Part shown: piece after piece, positions 7,414 to 14,925 of the stretch
How positions within the stretch are numbered: position 1 is the first letter of the stretch
Layout of the letters: the number at the start of each line of letters is the position of its first letter
DNA from: Bacteroidales bacterium
GTDB lineage: Bacteria; Bacteroidota; Bacteroidia; Bacteroidales; UBA932
Direction of reading: 5' to 3'
NCBI GenBank assembly: GCA_020026275.1
Contig: JAHHQQ010000037.1
Location: 1 to 15,036 of the forward strand
DNA length: 15,036 nucleotides
The notes under the pieces: generated by a model
Databases searched by the model: none
What the model saw: the letters and a program-made list of their open reading frames with translations, nothing else
Told to the model about the DNA's origin: nothing
Program-made: the position numbers and the translations under genes

Positions 7414-9009
7414 TTATTTTTCGACGACATAATGCTGGGAGAGCGATGCTGCTTCCTTTTCAATGATTTCTTTGATTTCATCGGTCAGCGAACCTTGGGA
7501 TAGAAGATTGAGCACATCTTCTGCATGTGCACACCTCATCCTCTGCAAAAATTCCTCCTGGAATTTGCGGACCTGGTCAATCGGTACATCTTTCAACAGT
7601 CCGTTGACTCCGCAATACAAGATGGCAATCTGTTCTCCGACAGGCATTGGAGAATACTGTTTTTGGATAAGAAGTTCGTTGTTCTTTCTTCCTTTATCCA
7701 ATGCCATCTCTGTAACGGGATCCACATCACTGCTGAACTTGGAGAATGACTCCAGTTCATGGAACTGAGCCTGTGCCATTTTCAAGGTTCCTGCCACTTT
7801 CTTCATACTCTTGATCTGGGCGCTCCCCCCCACACGAGACACAGAAATACCGACGTTGATAGCTGGACGGAACCCCTGATTGAACAAGCCAGGTTCCAAA
7901 TAAATCTGACCATCTGTAATGGAAATGACATTAGTCGGAATATATGCGCTCACATCGCCGGCTTGCGTCTCAATGATAGGAAGTGCGGTCAGTGAACCTC
8001 CCGCCTTCACTTTTCCTTCCAAAGATGCAGGCAGGTCATTCATCTTTTCTGCGACATCCTGCTGCTCAATGATTTTCGCAGCTCTTTCAAGTAGACGGGA
8101 ATGCAAATAGAAGACATCTCCCGGATAGGCTTCACGACCTGAAGGCCTACGCAAAATCAAGGAAAGTTCACGATAAGCGACAGCCTGTTTGGACAAATCA
8201 TCATACACTACCAGTGCATGACGGCCAGTATCGCGGAAATATTCCCCGATAGCAGCTCCAGCAAACGGAGCATAATATTGGAGAGCGGCAGGATCTGCGG
8301 CAGTGGCAGCCACGACAATTGTATAATCCATCGCACCCTTGGCGCGGAGGGTCTCGACGATATTGGCAACTGTTGAGCCTTTCTGACCAATTGCAACATA
8401 GATGCAATAAACTGGTGTTCCCTTCTCATATTCCGACCTCTGACTGAGGATAGTATCGATTGCGATGGCCGTCTTACCTGTCTGACGATCACCGATAATC
8501 AATTCTCTCTGTCCTCTTCCGATAGGAATCATCGCATCAATTGCCTTGATTCCGGTCTGAAGAGGTTGGCTCACCGGCTGACGAAAGATAACACCCGGAG
8601 CTTTTCTTTCCAAAGGCATTTCAATACTCTCCCCCTCAATCTTTCCTTTTCCGTCCAGCGGGAAACCAAGTGGATCCACCACTCTTCCCAGCATAGAATC
8701 ACTCACGTCAATAGAGGCAATTCTACCTGTTTTCTTGACAGTCATCCCTTCCTTGATCAAGTCGGTCGCTCCCAAAAGGACAGCACCGACATTATCTTCT
8801 TCAAGGTTCATGACCACTGCCATTACACCATTTTCAAAAACCAGCAGTTCACCGGCTTCAGCATTTCTCAATCCATAGATACGTGCCACACCGTCACTGA
8901 CCTGGAGGACAGTACCTACTTCTTCAAATTTCACTTGAAGATCAATGGATTTAAGCTGATCCAGCAACACATCTGAAATTTCACTGGGTTTAATGAGATT
9001 CTGCGCCAT
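7414..9009 (-). CDS. atpA: F1Fo ATP synthase subunit alpha
   Basis: The 531-residue alpha subunit forms the non-catalytic nucleotide sites of the F1 head. The N-terminal beta-barrel (about 27-95) includes VLQVSDGVARIYGL. The P-loop is GDRQTGKT (173-180). The alpha signature PAINVGISVSRVGGSAQ (382-398) contains the arginine that reaches the catalytic beta site (Arg392). Length is slightly above the E. coli protein (513), partly from an insertion around 310-336. The ATG at 9009 follows atpH after 31 bases that include a weak GGCC-ATCAAC-GGCC hairpin, the longest gap in the alpha-side half of the cluster. All catalytic-interface motifs are intact. Confidence 0.98.
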   Translation of the reverse strand: MAQNLIKPSEISDVLLDQLKSIDLQVKFEEVGTVLQVSDGVARIYGLRNAEAGELLVFENGVMAVVMNLEEDNVGAVLLGATDLIKEGMTVKKTGRIASIDVSDSMLGRVVDPLGFPLDGKGKIEGESIEMPLERKAPGVIFRQPVSQPLQTGIKAIDAMIPIGRGQRELIIGDRQTGKTAIAIDTILSQRSEYEKGTPVYCIYVAIGQKGSTVANIVETLRAKGAMDYTIVVAATAADPAALQYYAPFAGAAIGEYFRDTGRHALVVYDDLSKQAVAYRELSLILRRPSGREAYPGDVFYLHSRLLERAAKIIEQQDVAEKMNDLPASLEGKVKAGGSLTALPIIETQAGDVSAYIPTNVISITDGQIYLEPGLFNQGFRPAINVGISVSRVGGSAQIKSMKKVAGTLKMAQAQFHELESFSKFSSDVDPVTEMALDKGRKNNELLIQKQYSPMPVGEQIAILYCGVNGLLKDVPIDQVRKFQEEFLQRMRCAHAEDVLNLLSQGSLTDEIKEIIEKEAASLSQHYVVEK

Positions 9010-9040
9010 AATTTACATTTACTAGGCCGTTGATGGCCAT

Positions 9041-9598
9041 TTATACAATTCTTCTATTCTTTTTCTGGAAAGAACGTTTCAACTTGTCAAGCTGTGTCTT
9101 GATGCTGGCATCGACTCTGTAGTCGCCAACACTGACAATGAAACCGCCTACCATTTCTGGTCGGATAACCGTTTCTATTATCACATTCTTTCCGCTTACC
9201 TTTTTTATGATGCCGGCAAGTCTCATCTCCAACTGAGGAGATTCTTTGGGCACGATGAGTTTGGTGAGATAGATGTCGTAGGCATTCAAGAAATCGTCCA
9301 CGAACTTTCTCAACATGAAGCGTAACAGATTGATCCTTTCGTTATGAATCAGGAGTCTGACAAATTGTTCCAGACTTCTCGTCATCTTGTCATCTCCCAA
9401 TGCAGATTGGAGCAATTCCACTTTTCTATCATCGGATATGGATGCTTTGTCATCAATGATGCGATGAAACTCCGGAATCTCATCAAAGGCCTTCACAAGA
9501 GTGCGGGCCTGCTGACAAGTCTCTCCCGCTTCGCCGTTTTCCTCAGCAAAACGCATCAATGCCTTGGCATATCTGGATGAAATGATTCCGATATTCAT
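9041..9598 (-). CDS. atpH: F1Fo ATP synthase subunit delta
   Basis: The 185-residue delta subunit (OSCP homologue) clamps the top of the F1 head to the peripheral stalk b subunits. The N-terminal six-helix domain begins IGIISSRYAKALMRFAEENG. The C-terminal part carries the family motif around 147-170: PEMVGGFIVSVGDYRVDASI followed by KTQLDKLKR. It begins five bases after the atpF stop, so translational coupling is likely. Nothing is unusual about its length or motifs. Confidence 0.95.
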   Translation of the reverse strand: MNIGIISSRYAKALMRFAEENGEAGETCQQARTLVKAFDEIPEFHRIIDDKASISDDRKVELLQSALGDDKMTRSLEQFVRLLIHNERINLLRFMLRKFVDDFLNAYDIYLTKLIVPKESPQLEMRLAGIIKKVSGKNVIIETVIRPEMVGGFIVSVGDYRVDASIKTQLDKLKRSFQKKNRRIV

Positions 9599-9603
9599 AT
9601 TCG

Positions 9604-10119
9604 TCAGAAATTATTGGACTTGGATGGATCTGCCAATTCATCCACCACCTTTCTCAAATATTGAATCTGCGCATCATCGTCCCCTTCAAATTGTTGACGG
9701 AGGACTTTTTCTGACACCTTGATGGAAAGCAAAGCAACTTTCTGCCGAATGTCACGCAATGCCTTCTCCTTTTCAATATTGATTTCCGTTTCAGCTTTGG
9801 CCACGATTCGTTGCGCTTCTTCTCGTGCCTGTTCCTGGGCAGCTTCGACAATGCGGTCCCTCATGGCAGTCGCCTCTTGGATGATGGCTCTCTGCTCCTT
9901 CTGGGTCTTCAACAACAAGCTTTCCTGCTCATCGGCCAAATTACGGATTCTGGCCTCGGCTTCTTCTGCTTTCCGGATAGATTCCTTGATAGAATCATTT
10001 CTCTTCTCGACCGACTTGGTAATGATAGGGAAACCGAACTTGGCTAACAGAAAAAAGACGACACCAAAAATCAAGGTCATCCAAATGAGGAGACCACTAT
10101 CTGGCGTTACAAGACTCAT
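9604..10119 (-). CDS. atpF: F1Fo ATP synthase subunit b
   Basis: The 171-residue protein has one membrane helix near residues 8-30 (LLIWMTLIFGVVFFLLAKFG) and then a long charged, Ala/Glu/Arg-rich coiled coil to about 140. This is the peripheral stalk b subunit, which holds the F1 head still against the membrane. There is a single b gene and no b' paralogue in the cluster, so the stalk should be a homodimer. It starts 13 bases after the atpE stop; no Shine-Dalgarno sequence is visible. Confidence 0.96.
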   Translation of the reverse strand: MSLVTPDSGLLIWMTLIFGVVFFLLAKFGFPIITKSVEKRNDSIKESIRKAEEAEARIRNLADEQESLLLKTQKEQRAIIQEATAMRDRIVEAAQEQAREEAQRIVAKAETEINIEKEKALRDIRQKVALLSIKVSEKVLRQQFEGDDDAQIQYLRKVVDELADPSKSNNF

Positions 10120-10132
10120 GATATAATCTTAA

Positions 10133-10387
10133 TTAAAGTACGATAGCAAGCAGACAAACAATGATTGCGAACAATGCGGCACCCTCGACCATACCGGCAA
10201 CGATAATCATGCTGGAACGGACGTCAGAAGCAGATTCTGGCTGACGGGAAATAGCTTCCATTGCAGAAGAACCAATTTTGCTGATACCGAAAGCACCAGC
10301 AAAAGCTGCCGCTGCTGCAGCAAGTGCGACACCTGATTTAGCAATAGCTGCACCTGCAGCTGCCTGAAGTAAGATTGTAAGTAACAT
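10133..10387 (-). CDS. atpE: F1Fo ATP synthase subunit c
   Basis: The 84-residue proteolipid has two hydrophobic helices joined by the polar loop SRQPES (47-52), which contacts gamma and epsilon. The ion-carrying glutamate is Glu68 in GMVEGAALF. The residues expected for sodium binding are missing: the helix-1 glutamine position is Ile and the residue after the glutamate is Gly rather than Ser or Thr. A proton-driven ring is therefore the better reading. Helix 1 is very alanine-rich (ALAAAAAAFAGAFG). The gene has a 45-base AT-rich leader, while the other junctions are mostly under 15 bases, which may help raise output of this multicopy subunit. Confidence 0.97.
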   Translation of the reverse strand: MLLTILLQAAAGAAIAKSGVALAAAAAAFAGAFGISKIGSSAMEAISRQPESASDVRSSMIIVAGMVEGAALFAIIVCLLAIVL

Positions 10388-10432
10388 AATAATTAATTTA
10401 AATGATCTATATACTATTTAATTTTTATTTTC
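10388..10432 (-). promoter_or_regulatory. AT-rich translation leader before atpE
   Basis: The 45 bases between atpB and atpE are nearly all A and T on the minus strand and show no stable hairpin. Unstructured A/T-rich leaders favour initiation in bacteria that do not rely on Shine-Dalgarno pairing. Subunit c is needed in many copies per complex, so a boosted start here is plausible. The function is inferred. Confidence 0.35.
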
Positions 10433-11527
10433 CTAATCATGGGCACCTTCTCTGGCCATTCCAATATAAATGGAGGAAAGCACGGTAAAAACATAAGCCT
10501 GAATAAAGGAAATCAACATTTCCAGTACATCCAGGAACACTCCGAACAAGACAGACACGACACTCATCGATCCGAAAAGAAGAGGTCCGTACTTGGCCAT
10601 GATGAAAATGACACAGACAACACTGAGAATCTGGATATGTCCGGCCAACATATTGGCGAACAATCGGATGGTCAATGAAATCGGTTTCATGATGGCACTG
10701 AAGACTTCAATGAGTGGCATGACCGGCTTCAAGAAAACAGGTACGTCCGGATTGAACATTTCCTCATAGTAGTGCTTGCTTCCAAAAATATGGACAGTGA
10801 AAAAAGTGAACAGCGCCAGCACCAATGTGACGGCGATATTTCCTGTAACATTGGCTCCTCCCGGGAAAAATGGGATAATTCCGATGAAATTGTTAAGCAA
10901 GATGAAGAGAAAGGCCATGCAAAGGTAAGGGGAAAATCTTCTGAAATCTTTTTCTCCAATATTCTCCCTGGCCATCTCGTGCACCATCATGACTACCGGC
11001 TCCATGACACCTGCAATGCCGGCAGGAGCTTCCTTCTCTGGATCATGATTGTTATACCACCGAGCTGTCATCAAGACGATGACCAGCAGAAGAAGACTGC
11101 TTATCATCAGAGAGAGGACATTCTTGGTAATTGAAAGGTCAAATGGCCTCACCACTTCACCATCCACTTCCTCGACAATCTTGTTTTCATATTTGCTTCC
11201 TTCCGGAGCGATATAGAGTCCTTTGTATGAGCCGTGCTCCAAATGATGTGAGGAAAAGACCTGCCACCCGGAATTATGGCTCTTGACGATAACCGGAAGC
11301 GGAATCGCGATGGAACGGTCTCCAACATCGGTAATGTGCCACTCATACGAATCTTCCACATGACCGAAAATTACTTCTGAAATGTCCACATCCGATTCTG
11401 CCTGTTCATCTGCAACGACATCCCCTGCCGAAACGACGGTATCGGCTACAGCGGCTTTCTCCGCCCGAAGCGGAAATGTCAGCATCATGCATACGAATGA
11501 CAGCAGTATGTATCTGAGATATCTCAT
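10433..11527 (-). CDS. atpB: F1Fo ATP synthase subunit a (with N-terminal signal and periplasmic extension)
   Basis: I choose the ATG at 11527, giving 364 residues, because it overlaps the atpC stop as TAATG, a typical coupled junction; an upstream ATG at 11542 would add five residues. The N-terminus is a signal-like segment (MRYLRYILLSFVCMMLTFPLRA), followed by roughly 105 polar residues before the first membrane helix (about 137-155). The membrane part carries SLTIRLFANMLAGH with the essential half-channel arginine (Arg288), and a C-terminal helix with FIQAYVFTVLSSIYIG. Subunit a forms the proton half-channels against the c-ring. It is much longer than the 271-residue E. coli protein because of the extracytoplasmic extension, a form I recall from other Bacteroidota. 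Confidence 0.95.
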   Translation of the reverse strand: MRYLRYILLSFVCMMLTFPLRAEKAAVADTVVSAGDVVADEQAESDVDISEVIFGHVEDSYEWHITDVGDRSIAIPLPVIVKSHNSGWQVFSSHHLEHGSYKGLYIAPEGSKYENKIVEEVDGEVVRPFDLSITKNVLSLMISSLLLLVIVLMTARWYNNHDPEKEAPAGIAGVMEPVVMMVHEMARENIGEKDFRRFSPYLCMAFLFILLNNFIGIIPFFPGGANVTGNIAVTLVLALFTFFTVHIFGSKHYYEEMFNPDVPVFLKPVMPLIEVFSAIMKPISLTIRLFANMLAGHIQILSVVCVIFIMAKYGPLLFGSMSVVSVLFGVFLDVLEMLISFIQAYVFTVLSSIYIGMAREGAHD

Positions 11528-11781
11528 TACAAATCCAAACAAACTGATACCTTATTATTATTGATTTCTACAAAACCTGAACAGATAGACATGGAATGCA
11601 TCTGACCATCAGCATAATATCTGATCTGCCCTTCTACCAAAGAGGTAATCAAAGGCGCATGTCTGCGAAGCACCTCAAAAGAGCCACAGACACCTGGCAG
11701 GAATACCTTTTCAACCTTCCTGCTCAATAAGGTGGACTGCGGAGAATTGATTTCCAACAATATATCTTCTGCTACGTTCAT
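11527..11781 (-). CDS. atpC: F1Fo ATP synthase subunit epsilon, short form
   Basis: At 84 residues this is only the N-terminal beta-sandwich of epsilon, which binds gamma and the c-ring. The family motif is visible as FLPGVCGSFEVLRRHAPLIT (27-46), then LVEGQI. The reading frame ends after VSVCLDL, so the C-terminal helical hairpin that inhibits ATP hydrolysis in longer epsilons (about 130-139 residues) is absent. The frame is clean, with atpB starting inside the stop, so this is a natural short form and not a frameshift. It begins seven bases after the atpD stop. Confidence 0.93.
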   Translation of the reverse strand: MNVAEDILLEINSPQSTLLSRKVEKVFLPGVCGSFEVLRRHAPLITSLVEGQIRYYADGQMHSMSICSGFVEINNNKVSVCLDL

Positions 11782-11788
11782 GGTCTCA

Positions 11789-13309
11789 TTATTTTACATT
11801 TTCAAGAATAGCTTTTCCTTTCTTGATGGCATCTTCGATGGTTCCGACATTCAGGAAAGCCTGTTCTGGAAGATAATCGACTTCACCATCCAAAATCATC
11901 TCAAAGCCCTTGACTGTATCTTCCACATCCACCATGACACCTGGCACACCAGTAAACTGTTCCGCTACGAAAAATGGCTGTGAGAAGAAACGCTGCACCT
12001 TTCGTGCACGGTTGACAATGAGTTTGTCTTCATCTGACAACTCATCCATACCCAAAATGGAAATGATGTCCTGCAGTTCCTGATTTCTCTGGAGAATCTG
12101 TTTCACTCTCTGGGCCACATCGTAATGGCGTTGTCCGACCACATTCGGGTCCAAGATACGGGAATTGGATTCAAGTGGGTCCACTGCTGGATAGATACCC
12201 AATTCTGTAATCTTTCTGCTCAAGACGGTCTGAGCGTCCAAGTGGGAGAAAGTGGTGGCAGGAGCAGGGTCGGTCAAGTCATCTGCCGGCACATAGACCG
12301 CCTGTACAGAAGTGATGGATCCGTTTTTTGTGGAGGTGATTCTCTCCTGCATCTGCCCCATTTCAGTCGCAAGTGTAGGCTGATAACCTACTGCAGAAGG
12401 CATTCGGCCCAACAGGGCGGAAACCTCTGAACCGGCCTGGGTGAAACGGAAAATGTTATCAATGAAGAAAAGGATATCTTTCGGATCTTCTGCCTTTGTG
12501 GAATCACGGAACGATTCAGCCAAAGTCAAGCCGGACAAAGCGACAGAAGCACGTGCTCCCGGCGGTTCGTTCATCTGACCAAAGACCATGGCCACCTGTG
12601 ATTTCTTCAATTCCTCAGAATCCACTTTGCTCAGGTCCCAATGACCTTCCTGCATACTCTTCACAAATTCGTCACCGTAGCGGATGACACCTGACTCAAT
12701 CATTTCACGAAGCAGATCATTTCCTTCACGGGTACGTTCACCGACACCGGCGAAAATGGAGAAGCCATTGTGTTTTTTGGCGATATTGTTGATCAGTTCC
12801 TTGATCAGCACGGTCTTTCCCACACCAGCACCACCAAAAAGACCAATCTTTCCACCTTTCAGATAAGGTTCCAACAGGTCAATGACCTTGATGCCTGTCA
12901 CCAACATCTCCTGCGATGTGGTAAGATCTTCAAACTTTGGAGGTTCCCTATGGATGGGGAGAGAAGCGGAATTTTTCTCAAGTTCGGACAAGCCATCAAT
13001 GCTATTGCCGATGACATTCATCACTCGACCTCTGATCTGGGTACCTGTCGGCATAGAAATCGGAGCCTGCATACTGACAGCTTCCATTCCTCTCTTGAGG
13101 CCATCCGTAGAGTCCATTGCTACAGTACGTACAGTGTCTTCACCGATATGCTGCTGGACTTCAACTATCAATTTCTTTCCACCTTCTTTCTGGATGGAAA
13201 TAGCATCATGAATTCGTGGAAGACCTGTTGCGTCATCCGCCAATTCAAAATAAATATCGACCACCGGACCGATAACTTGAGAAATATGTCCTATAATCTT
13301 TTTTGGCAT
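11789..13309 (-). CDS. atpD: F1Fo ATP synthase subunit beta
   Basis: The 506-residue catalytic subunit starts at ATG 13309 (MPKKIIGHISQVIGPVVDIY), which aligns with known beta N-termini; an upstream TTG at 13387 would read through the promoter region and is rejected. Motifs in order are the P-loop GGAGVGKT (159-166), the catalytic glutamate in GERTREGND (190-198, Glu191), VFGQMNEPPGARA (242-254), FFIDNIFRFTQAGSEVSALL (281-300) and the lever DELSDED (422-428). About 20 extra residues near 215-236 (EGHWDLSKVDSEELKK region) partly account for the excess over E. coli (460), and similar insertions occur in Bacteroidota beta subunits. It is the first gene of the cluster, 143 bases after eno, with its own candidate promoter. 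Confidence 0.98.
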   Translation of the reverse strand: MPKKIIGHISQVIGPVVDIYFELADDATGLPRIHDAISIQKEGGKKLIVEVQQHIGEDTVRTVAMDSTDGLKRGMEAVSMQAPISMPTGTQIRGRVMNVIGNSIDGLSELEKNSASLPIHREPPKFEDLTTSQEMLVTGIKVIDLLEPYLKGGKIGLFGGAGVGKTVLIKELINNIAKKHNGFSIFAGVGERTREGNDLLREMIESGVIRYGDEFVKSMQEGHWDLSKVDSEELKKSQVAMVFGQMNEPPGARASVALSGLTLAESFRDSTKAEDPKDILFFIDNIFRFTQAGSEVSALLGRMPSAVGYQPTLATEMGQMQERITSTKNGSITSVQAVYVPADDLTDPAPATTFSHLDAQTVLSRKITELGIYPAVDPLESNSRILDPNVVGQRHYDVAQRVKQILQRNQELQDIISILGMDELSDEDKLIVNRARKVQRFFSQPFFVAEQFTGVPGVMVDVEDTVKGFEMILDGEVDYLPEQAFLNVGTIEDAIKKGKAILENVK

Positions 13310-13330
13310 ACTACGTTGAATTTTATCTTG

Positions 13331-13362
13331 AAAAAATAATGAAAAAATTGTACCTAACCAAA
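13331..13362 (-). promoter_or_regulatory. Candidate promoter of the ATP synthase operon
   Basis: Minus-strand TTTG (13362-13359), a 20-base spacer and TATTTTTT (13338-13331), which matches TAnnTTTG at seven of eight positions. It lies 21 bases from the atpD start codon. The whole region is T-rich, so chance matches are easy and the exact boxes are uncertain; a promoter somewhere here is expected because a terminator separates it from eno. Confidence 0.45.
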
Positions 13363-13392
13363 AAACTTTTTCACTTTTTGTCACCAAAAGAC

Positions 13393-13430
13393 AAAAAAAA
13401 GTGGAGATTATAAAAACTCCACTCTTTTTT
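13393..13430. terminator. Intrinsic terminator after eno, bidirectional shape
   Basis: Arms 13400-13406 (AGTGGAG) and 13417-13423 (CTCCACT) form a 7-base-pair stem with a ten-base loop. On the minus strand it is followed by eight T residues, 29 bases after the eno stop codon, so it should end the enolase transcript. On the plus strand it is followed by CTTTTTT, so it could also block readthrough in the other direction. Confidence 0.88.
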
Positions 13431-13452
13431 GATCCTATATGCTTCTACAAGA

Positions 13453-14760
13453 TTATTTTACTCTCTTGTAACCATATTTGGCAACTTCACCAAGTTCAAG
13501 TTCGATTTTCATCAAGCGGTTATACTTGGCGATACGGTCTGTACGGCTGAGTGAACCAGTCTTGATCTGACCTGAATTGGTAGCGACTGCAACATCAGCA
13601 AGAGTTGTGTCCTCAGTCTCACCGGAACGGTGTGAAACGACAGTGGTATAACCATGTCTGTGAGCCATCTCAATGGTATCAAGAGTCTCAGAAAGAGAAC
13701 CGATCTGGTTAAGCTTGATAAGAATTGAGTTGCAGCAACCCATTTCGATGGATTTGCGGAGATATTTTACGTTGGTTACAAGAAGGTCATCACCGACGAG
13801 CTGAACTTTCTGTCCGAGAGCGGCGTTGAGTTTGACCCAACCTTCCCAGTCTTTCTCAGAAAGACCATCCTCGATAGAGTCGATCGGATATTTGGAGATG
13901 AGTTCTCCAAGGTAAGCGATCTGCTCCTCTGTTGTAAGTTTCTTGCCCTCCGGATCCTTAACTTTACCGTCAGTCAAGTGGCTGTAGTCATAGAAGAACT
14001 TGTCACCTTCCTGGAAGCAGAACTCAGAAGCAGCACAGTCCATAGCGATGGTAACATCTTTTCCTGGAACATAGCCCGCTTTCTCGATTGCAGCTACGAT
14101 ACAAGAAAGAGCGTCATCGATGCCTTCGAGAGCTGGGGCGAAACCACCTTCATCACCTACTGCAGTGGAGAGGCCACGCTCTTTGAGCACTTTCTGAAGC
14201 GCATGGAACACTTCTGCACCCATTCTGACACCTTCAGCGATGCTGTCAGCACCAACTGGACGGATCATGAATTCCTGGAATGCAATAGGGGCATCAGAAT
14301 GAGCACCACCGTTGATGATATTCATCATAGGAACAGGAAGTGTATAAACATTGGAGCCACCGATATATCTATAAAGAGGAAGGCCAACATACTGAGCGGC
14401 TGCCTTGGCCACTGCAAGAGAAACTCCCAGAATAGCGTTAGCGCCGAGGTTGCTCTTAGTAGGAGTACCATCGAGGTCAATCATTGCTTTATCAACGCCT
14501 CTCTGATCAAGGGCTGACATACCGATGATTGCAGGTGCGATCTTGTCATTGATGTTAGCGACTGCTTTAAGCACACCTTTGCCACCGTAGCGGTTCTTGT
14601 CGCCATCACGAAGCTCCAAAGCCTCATTCTCACCTGTAGAAGCTCCTGAAGGAACTGCTGCTACACCAACAAAACCAGACTCGAGTACTACCTCAGCCTC
14701 AATTGTAGGATTTCCTCTTGAATCAAGGATCTCTCTACCTGTTACTTGAATTATTCTCAT
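13453..14760 (-). CDS. eno: Enolase (phosphopyruvate hydratase)
   Basis: The 435-residue enzyme converts 2-phosphoglycerate to phosphoenolpyruvate in glycolysis. All hallmark motifs are present: the mobile loop SGASTG (38-43), GGAHSD (151-156), the catalytic VGDEGGFAP (201-209, Glu204), magnesium ligands Asp241, Glu297 (SIEDGL) and Asp324 (VGDD), the base Lys349 in ILIKLNQIGS, the signature SHRSGETED (376-384) and Lys400. Length is normal for bacterial enolases. It has a strong Bacteroidota-type promoter and its own terminator, so it forms a single-gene unit. The start ATG has no Shine-Dalgarno sequence; the leader is AT-rich. Confidence 0.99.
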   Translation of the reverse strand: MRIIQVTGREILDSRGNPTIEAEVVLESGFVGVAAVPSGASTGENEALELRDGDKNRYGGKGVLKAVANINDKIAPAIIGMSALDQRGVDKAMIDLDGTPTKSNLGANAILGVSLAVAKAAAQYVGLPLYRYIGGSNVYTLPVPMMNIINGGAHSDAPIAFQEFMIRPVGADSIAEGVRMGAEVFHALQKVLKERGLSTAVGDEGGFAPALEGIDDALSCIVAAIEKAGYVPGKDVTIAMDCAASEFCFQEGDKFFYDYSHLTDGKVKDPEGKKLTTEEQIAYLGELISKYPIDSIEDGLSEKDWEGWVKLNAALGQKVQLVGDDLLVTNVKYLRKSIEMGCCNSILIKLNQIGSLSETLDTIEMAHRHGYTTVVSHRSGETEDTTLADVAVATNSGQIKTGSLSRTDRIAKYNRLMKIELELGEVAKYGYKRVK

Positions 14761-14797
14761 ATCAATTAATGAATTAAAGTTGATTCTTATGATTTTG

Positions 14798-14829
14798 CAA
14801 AGTTACAAAATGTAAAATCAATATACAAT
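14798..14829 (-). promoter_or_regulatory. Bacteroidota-type promoter for eno
   Basis: On the minus strand TAACTTTG (14805-14798) is a perfect TAnnTTTG box. ATTG (14829-14826) lies 20 bases upstream and serves as the -33 element (three of four positions). The predicted leader is about 30 bases, AT-rich and unstructured. Confidence 0.75.
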
Positions 14830-14888
14830 AAAATTCGGGATGGGGATCAAACGAAACGAAAGACTCATTCCTCTTTTATACAAATTAC

Positions 14889-14925
14889 GCACAAAAATAG
14901 TACATAATACGTGCCAAAATAGTCC
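14889..14925. repeat. Pair of direct repeats upstream of eno
   Basis: GCACAAAAATAGT (14889-14901) recurs as GTGCCAAAATAGT (14911-14923). The shared core AAAATAGT is offset by 22 bases, about two helical turns, so a dimeric regulator could bind both on one face of the DNA. The repeats lie about 60 bases upstream of the eno -33 element. On the minus strand the second copy carries TTGGCACG, a sigma-54 -24 box, but its -12 part (GT in place of GC) is poor. Confidence 0.35.

Noticed and set aside
10133..10387. Sodium-driven ATP synthase
   Set aside because: The c subunit has Ile at the helix-1 glutamine position and Gly after the ion-binding Glu68, so the sodium ligand set is not present.
12770..13339. 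Plus-strand reading frame of about 189 codons opposite atpD
   Set aside because: It is the mirror of the conserved P-loop half of atpD and has no motif or promoter of its own.
13310..13387. N-terminal extension of atpD from a TTG at 13387
   Set aside because: The added 26 residues read through the T-rich promoter region. Beta subunits begin at the equivalent of MPKKIIGHI, which has its own ATG at 13309.
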